A stretch of DNA of 15,339 nt, taken from positions 1-15,339 of the forward strand of contig CAYPST010000100.1 in the NCBI GenBank assembly GCA_964413425.1, written 5' to 3'. The first letter of the stretch is position 1; each line of letters starts with the position of its first letter. The DNA comes from DATFLS01 sp964413425. Its GTDB lineage: Bacteria > Fidelibacterota > JAANXI01. The translations under genes and the position numbers were made by a program. Shown in pieces: positions 12,822-15,339 of this stretch. Under the pieces are notes generated by a model. It was not told where the DNA came from and did not search any database. It saw nothing but the letters and a program-made list of their open reading frames with translations.

Positions 12822-14225
12822 ATGAAACGAACCATAGTCAGCGGGATAAGTCTTTTTTTCTTTTGTATGATGTTCACCTTTCAAGCAGTCAGTGTTGCCT
12901 CAGAGCAGGATGCACCGGCGAACGGATGGACGGTGGGAACGGCCCGGGTGGACATCACGCCCGGCAGTGCCGTGTGGATGGCCGGGTACGCCGCCAGAAC
13001 CAGGCCCGCGGAGGGAATCCTGCAGCGCTTGTGGGCTAAAGCGATTGCGTTTGAGGATGCCGCCGGTCAGCGGGGAGTGTTGATAACAACGGACCTGCTG
13101 GGATTTCCCCGGACTGTCTCGGATACCATCCGGACCCGGCTTCAGGAGCGTCTCCATTTATCGCGGGCACAGATAATTCTCAACAGCTCCCATACTCATT
13201 CCGGTCCGGTGTTGCGGGATGCCATGTATCATATTTATCCCATGGGAGAGGAAGAGATCCCGCGGATAGAACGGTACACATCACAGCTGCAGGATCAGAT
13301 TGTCCGGCTTGTGGAGCGGGCATTTCAGCAGAGTGCGCCTGCCCGCATCCGGTTCGGAACCGGCGTCGTTCGGTTTGCGGTGAACCGCCGTGCAAACCAG
13401 GCGGATGAACTGGAGAGTGCAACCGCATTGGCCGGTCCCAGCGATTATGCCGTACCGGTTCTGGAAATCTCCGGCAACGAAGACAGTCTGCTGGCTGTAA
13501 TATTCAGCTATGCCTGCCACGCCACCACTCTCAGTGGGTATGAGTGGTCAGGTGATTATCCGGGTTTTGCCATGAGCGCACTGGAACAACGGTACCCGGG
13601 GGCTCTGGCACTGTTTGCAGCCGGAGCCGGGGCGGATCAGAATCCCCTTCCCCGCCGGTCAGTCCCGCTTGCCAGGCAGTACGGGCGGGAGCTGGCCGCC
13701 GCCGTTGAACGAGTACTCGAGGAGCCCATGACCGGGCTGAATCCACTGCTGAACACCGTGTATGAAGAAGTGCCACTGGATCTTGCCACCCCACCCGATA
13801 CCTCAGAATTGAAGCGAGTTATTGCAAACCGGGAGGGCTACCAGGCACGGTGGGCGGAAATTCAACTCAGCAAACAGATGCGCGGTGAACGGTCTCGCAC
13901 GCAGTATCCTTATCCCGTGCAACTCTGGCGGCTTGGTGACCGGTTGATCGTTGCTCTGGGAGGAGAAGTGGTGGTGGACTATGCTGTCCGGTTAAAAAGG
14001 TTATTTGGTCAGCACACCGTTGTGCTGGCCTATTCCAATGATGTTATGGCGTATATTCCTTCTGTGCGTGTTCTGCGGGAAGGGGGATACGAAGGCACGG
14101 TTTCCCAGCGGGTATACGGCCTCCCGGGTCCGTGGACCGCAGACATCGAAGAAAAAATTATCTCCGCAGTGCTCCGGCTGTCCGGGGAGGTGGGAGTAAA
14201 AGTGCCGGAGGCAACAATCGAGTGA
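12822..14225 (+). CDS. Exported ceramidase-superfamily protein lacking the usual nucleophile
   Basis: Related to the N-terminal catalytic domain of neutral/alkaline non-lysosomal ceramidase, a zinc amidohydrolase. ATG 12822 has only a weak AGGT. The 467 residues start with a signal peptide (about 1-26, cut near SVA/SEQ). GTARVDITP (39-47) and GYAARTRPAEG (55-65) open the domain. Zinc-site motifs are present: NSSHTHSGP (121-129, His124/His126), YACHATTL (230-237, His233), Glu382 in LGGEVVVDY and Tyr404 or Tyr411. Where true ceramidases have a GD-(V/I)-SPN loop with the nucleophilic Ser, this protein reads GAGADQNPLP (267-276), with no Ser. The C-terminal immunoglobulin-like domain of full ceramidases is also missing. 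It is therefore probably a zinc hydrolase on another substrate. A serine hydrolase follows 52 bases later. Confidence 0.85.
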   Translation: MKRTIVSGISLFFFCMMFTFQAVSVASEQDAPANGWTVGTARVDITPGSAVWMAGYAARTRPAEGILQRLWAKAIAFEDAAGQRGVLITTDLLGFPRTVSDTIRTRLQERLHLSRAQIILNSSHTHSGPVLRDAMYHIYPMGEEEIPRIERYTSQLQDQIVRLVERAFQQSAPARIRFGTGVVRFAVNRRANQADELESATALAGPSDYAVPVLEISGNEDSLLAVIFSYACHATTLSGYEWSGDYPGFAMSALEQRYPGALALFAAGAGADQNPLPRRSVPLARQYGRELAAAVERVLEEPMTGLNPLLNTVYEEVPLDLATPPDTSELKRVIANREGYQARWAEIQLSKQMRGERSRTQYPYPVQLWRLGDRLIVALGGEVVVDYAVRLKRLFGQHTVVLAYSNDVMAYIPSVRVLREGGYEGTVSQRVYGLPGPWTADIEEKIISAVLRLSGEVGVKVPEATIE

Positions 14226-14277
14226 GGGCGGCGGTACTTACAGCAATACAACAGAATCATTGCATGAGATTCAGTGG

Positions 14278-15195
14278 ATGAAATTGCCTTATCGCCTGTG
14301 GAGTAGTATTTGCGTGCTCGTATATGCAATGGCAATTGGATTGGGTAATGGAACGGTGTCAGCCTATCAGCCAAATGAAAAATATCTGCAGTGGTCTGCA
14401 CCGGTTGATTCTCAGAGAATCCATGGCATATGCATGGTTGTGCATGGTTTAAATCTGGATCCGGATCGGATGCAATCAATCTGTCATGTGCTGAGAGAGG
14501 CCGGTATGCATGTTCTAATGGTCTCGCTGCAAGGTCACGGGGAGAATTATCAGCCGCATAACGGACTCACTTCGGCGGAAGCCAGATTGCGGTCATTTCA
14601 ACAGGTGACGCTCGAACAGTGGCGCAGTGAGGTGAAAAAGGCGTATGAATCTGCTGTGCAGAGAAGTCGTGAGCATGCGGTTCCGTTATATTATATCGGA
14701 TTTTCACTGGGCGGAGTGCTGGGGCCCGGTCTCCTGGTATCCGATAAGGAAGTACAGTTTGATAAAATGGTGTTATTTGCCCCGGCACTCCGGATTCGCT
14801 CCTACTGCCATGTGCTGAAACTGCTTTCCCCGTTTCCCGGAATGGTGGTGCCCAGCAGGTCTGCGGAGGGGTATCGCTCGAATCCGGGGACGCCGATTGC
14901 GGCCTATATGGCCATGTTCACAGCCATCCGGGAATTTCGCAGACAGGTTCATCGCACAGCGGATATTCCCACCCTCGTCTTTCTCGATCAGGATGATGAA
15001 TTCGTTCCTTATTCCGGCATCGAGAATTTTATTAACCGTTATGGACTCCACCAGTGGGAATTACTCCCTGTTGAGAAGGATACGGGTCTCAACGGGGAAT
15101 GGAAGCATCATCTCATTATTGACGAGCAGGTGGTTGGCTTGACCGGTTGGCAGAGAATCGTGGAGAGAATGATTGAACACCTTCGGACAGAGTGA
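14278..15195 (+). CDS. Exported serine alpha/beta hydrolase
   Basis: Predicted alpha/beta-fold lipase/esterase-like hydrolase. I prefer ATG 14278, which begins directly with a signal peptide (MKLPYRLWSS, hydrophobic core to about residue 28, cut near VSA); TTG 14260 is an in-frame alternative. Neither has a strong ribosome site, so translation may be coupled to the gene ending 52 bases upstream. The 305 residues contain HGLN (56-59) for the oxyanion hole, the nucleophile Ser143 in GFSLGG, Asp240 in the QDDEFVP turn and His277 or His278 in WKHHLII. SLQGHGEN (83-90) matches the H-G segment after the second strand. The lid-like insertion at about 170-225 is typical of monoacylglycerol lipase-like proteins. 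The substrate is unknown; pairing with the ceramidase-like protein suggests an ester- or amide-bearing lipid or acylated glycan. Confidence 0.88.
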   Translation: MKLPYRLWSSICVLVYAMAIGLGNGTVSAYQPNEKYLQWSAPVDSQRIHGICMVVHGLNLDPDRMQSICHVLREAGMHVLMVSLQGHGENYQPHNGLTSAEARLRSFQQVTLEQWRSEVKKAYESAVQRSREHAVPLYYIGFSLGGVLGPGLLVSDKEVQFDKMVLFAPALRIRSYCHVLKLLSPFPGMVVPSRSAEGYRSNPGTPIAAYMAMFTAIREFRRQVHRTADIPTLVFLDQDDEFVPYSGIENFINRYGLHQWELLPVEKDTGLNGEWKHHLIIDEQVVGLTGWQRIVERMIEHLRTE

Positions 15196-15289
15196 GTTCA
15201 TTCTTTCCCGGGACTCCCTTGTCTATTGAATCAACGCAAGGATTTCAGGCTGCACTTATGAGTCTGTTTAGAAAACGCCTCGCCCCGAA

Positions 15290-15339
15290 GGGATGCTCCG
15301 AAGTCCCGGAAGGTCCAAGGGACTCCTTCGGAGGATCCC
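15290..15339. repeat. Imperfect palindromic repeat at the window edge
   Basis: The arm at 15290-15307 (GGGATGCTCCGAAGTCCC) and the inverted arm at 15319-15339 match except for one base change and a two-base indel. The loop is 11 bases. Inside are further CCGAAG and GGTCC blocks, and another CCGAAG lies just before at 15285-15290. It ends exactly at the window end, so the repeat may continue. There is no T-tract. The form suggests a dispersed intergenic palindrome. Confidence 0.55.

Overview
This window comes from a Gram-negative-type bacterium with an extensive secreted glycan-degrading and periplasmic enzyme repertoire. Almost every complete protein carries an export signal: Sec signal peptides or an N-terminal anchor on the propellers and hydrolases, and Tat signals on two cofactor enzymes. 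GH92 and GH2 enzymes, PD40 and FG-GAP propellers and a secreted protein with FVDADGDG-type calcium loops are typical of the Bacteroidota/Ignavibacteriota/Calditrichota (FCB) neighbourhood. However, the best promoters here are canonical TTGACA/TATAAT types, not the Bacteroidia -33/-7 type. Placement is therefore an inference: an FCB-group bacterium outside class Bacteroidia, or a relative. No rRNA, tRNA, CRISPR array, phage gene or transposase is visible.

Layout. 1-230: leader with overlapping alternative hairpins. 261-1271: membrane-anchored six-bladed PD40/TolB-like propeller. 1492-2076: secreted calcium-loop, glycine-rich protein, closed by a strong intrinsic terminator (2114-2141). 2268-7718: a likely three-gene operon (gaps of 39 and 24 bases) of a seven-bladed FG-GAP propeller, a GH2 beta-glucuronidase-like enzyme and a GH92 alpha-mannosidase-like enzyme. 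7719-8661: a canonical sigma70-type promoter, a leader holding two abutting tiny reading frames, and a stand-alone zinc-free ribosomal protein S4. 8662-9234: a gap with a 33-residue minus-strand small gene, a possible toxin-like remnant and a small inverted repeat. 9235-10224: Tat-exported aldo/keto reductase. 10225-10956: a 732-base convergent gap rich in hairpins, including two look-alike stem-loops with pyrimidine-rich loops. 10957-12318 (minus): Tat-exported DegT/DnrJ/EryC1/StrS-type PLP enzyme with its own promoter. 12822-15195: a ceramidase-superfamily protein lacking the usual nucleophile loop, and an exported serine alpha/beta hydrolase. 15290-15339: a palindromic repeat cut by the window edge.

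How it fits together. The GH2 and GH92 enzymes could jointly trim a glycan containing beta-linked glucuronic acid and alpha-linked mannose; the propeller beside them may bind or process the released sugar. The Tat-exported reductase and aminotransferase-like protein suggest cofactor-dependent sugar chemistry outside the cytoplasm, but they are not in one operon. The S4 gene is unrelated to carbohydrate use and looks like an independently regulated paralogue. The least explained parts are the S4 leader, the small minus-strand gene at 8843-8944 and the structured gap at 10225-10845.
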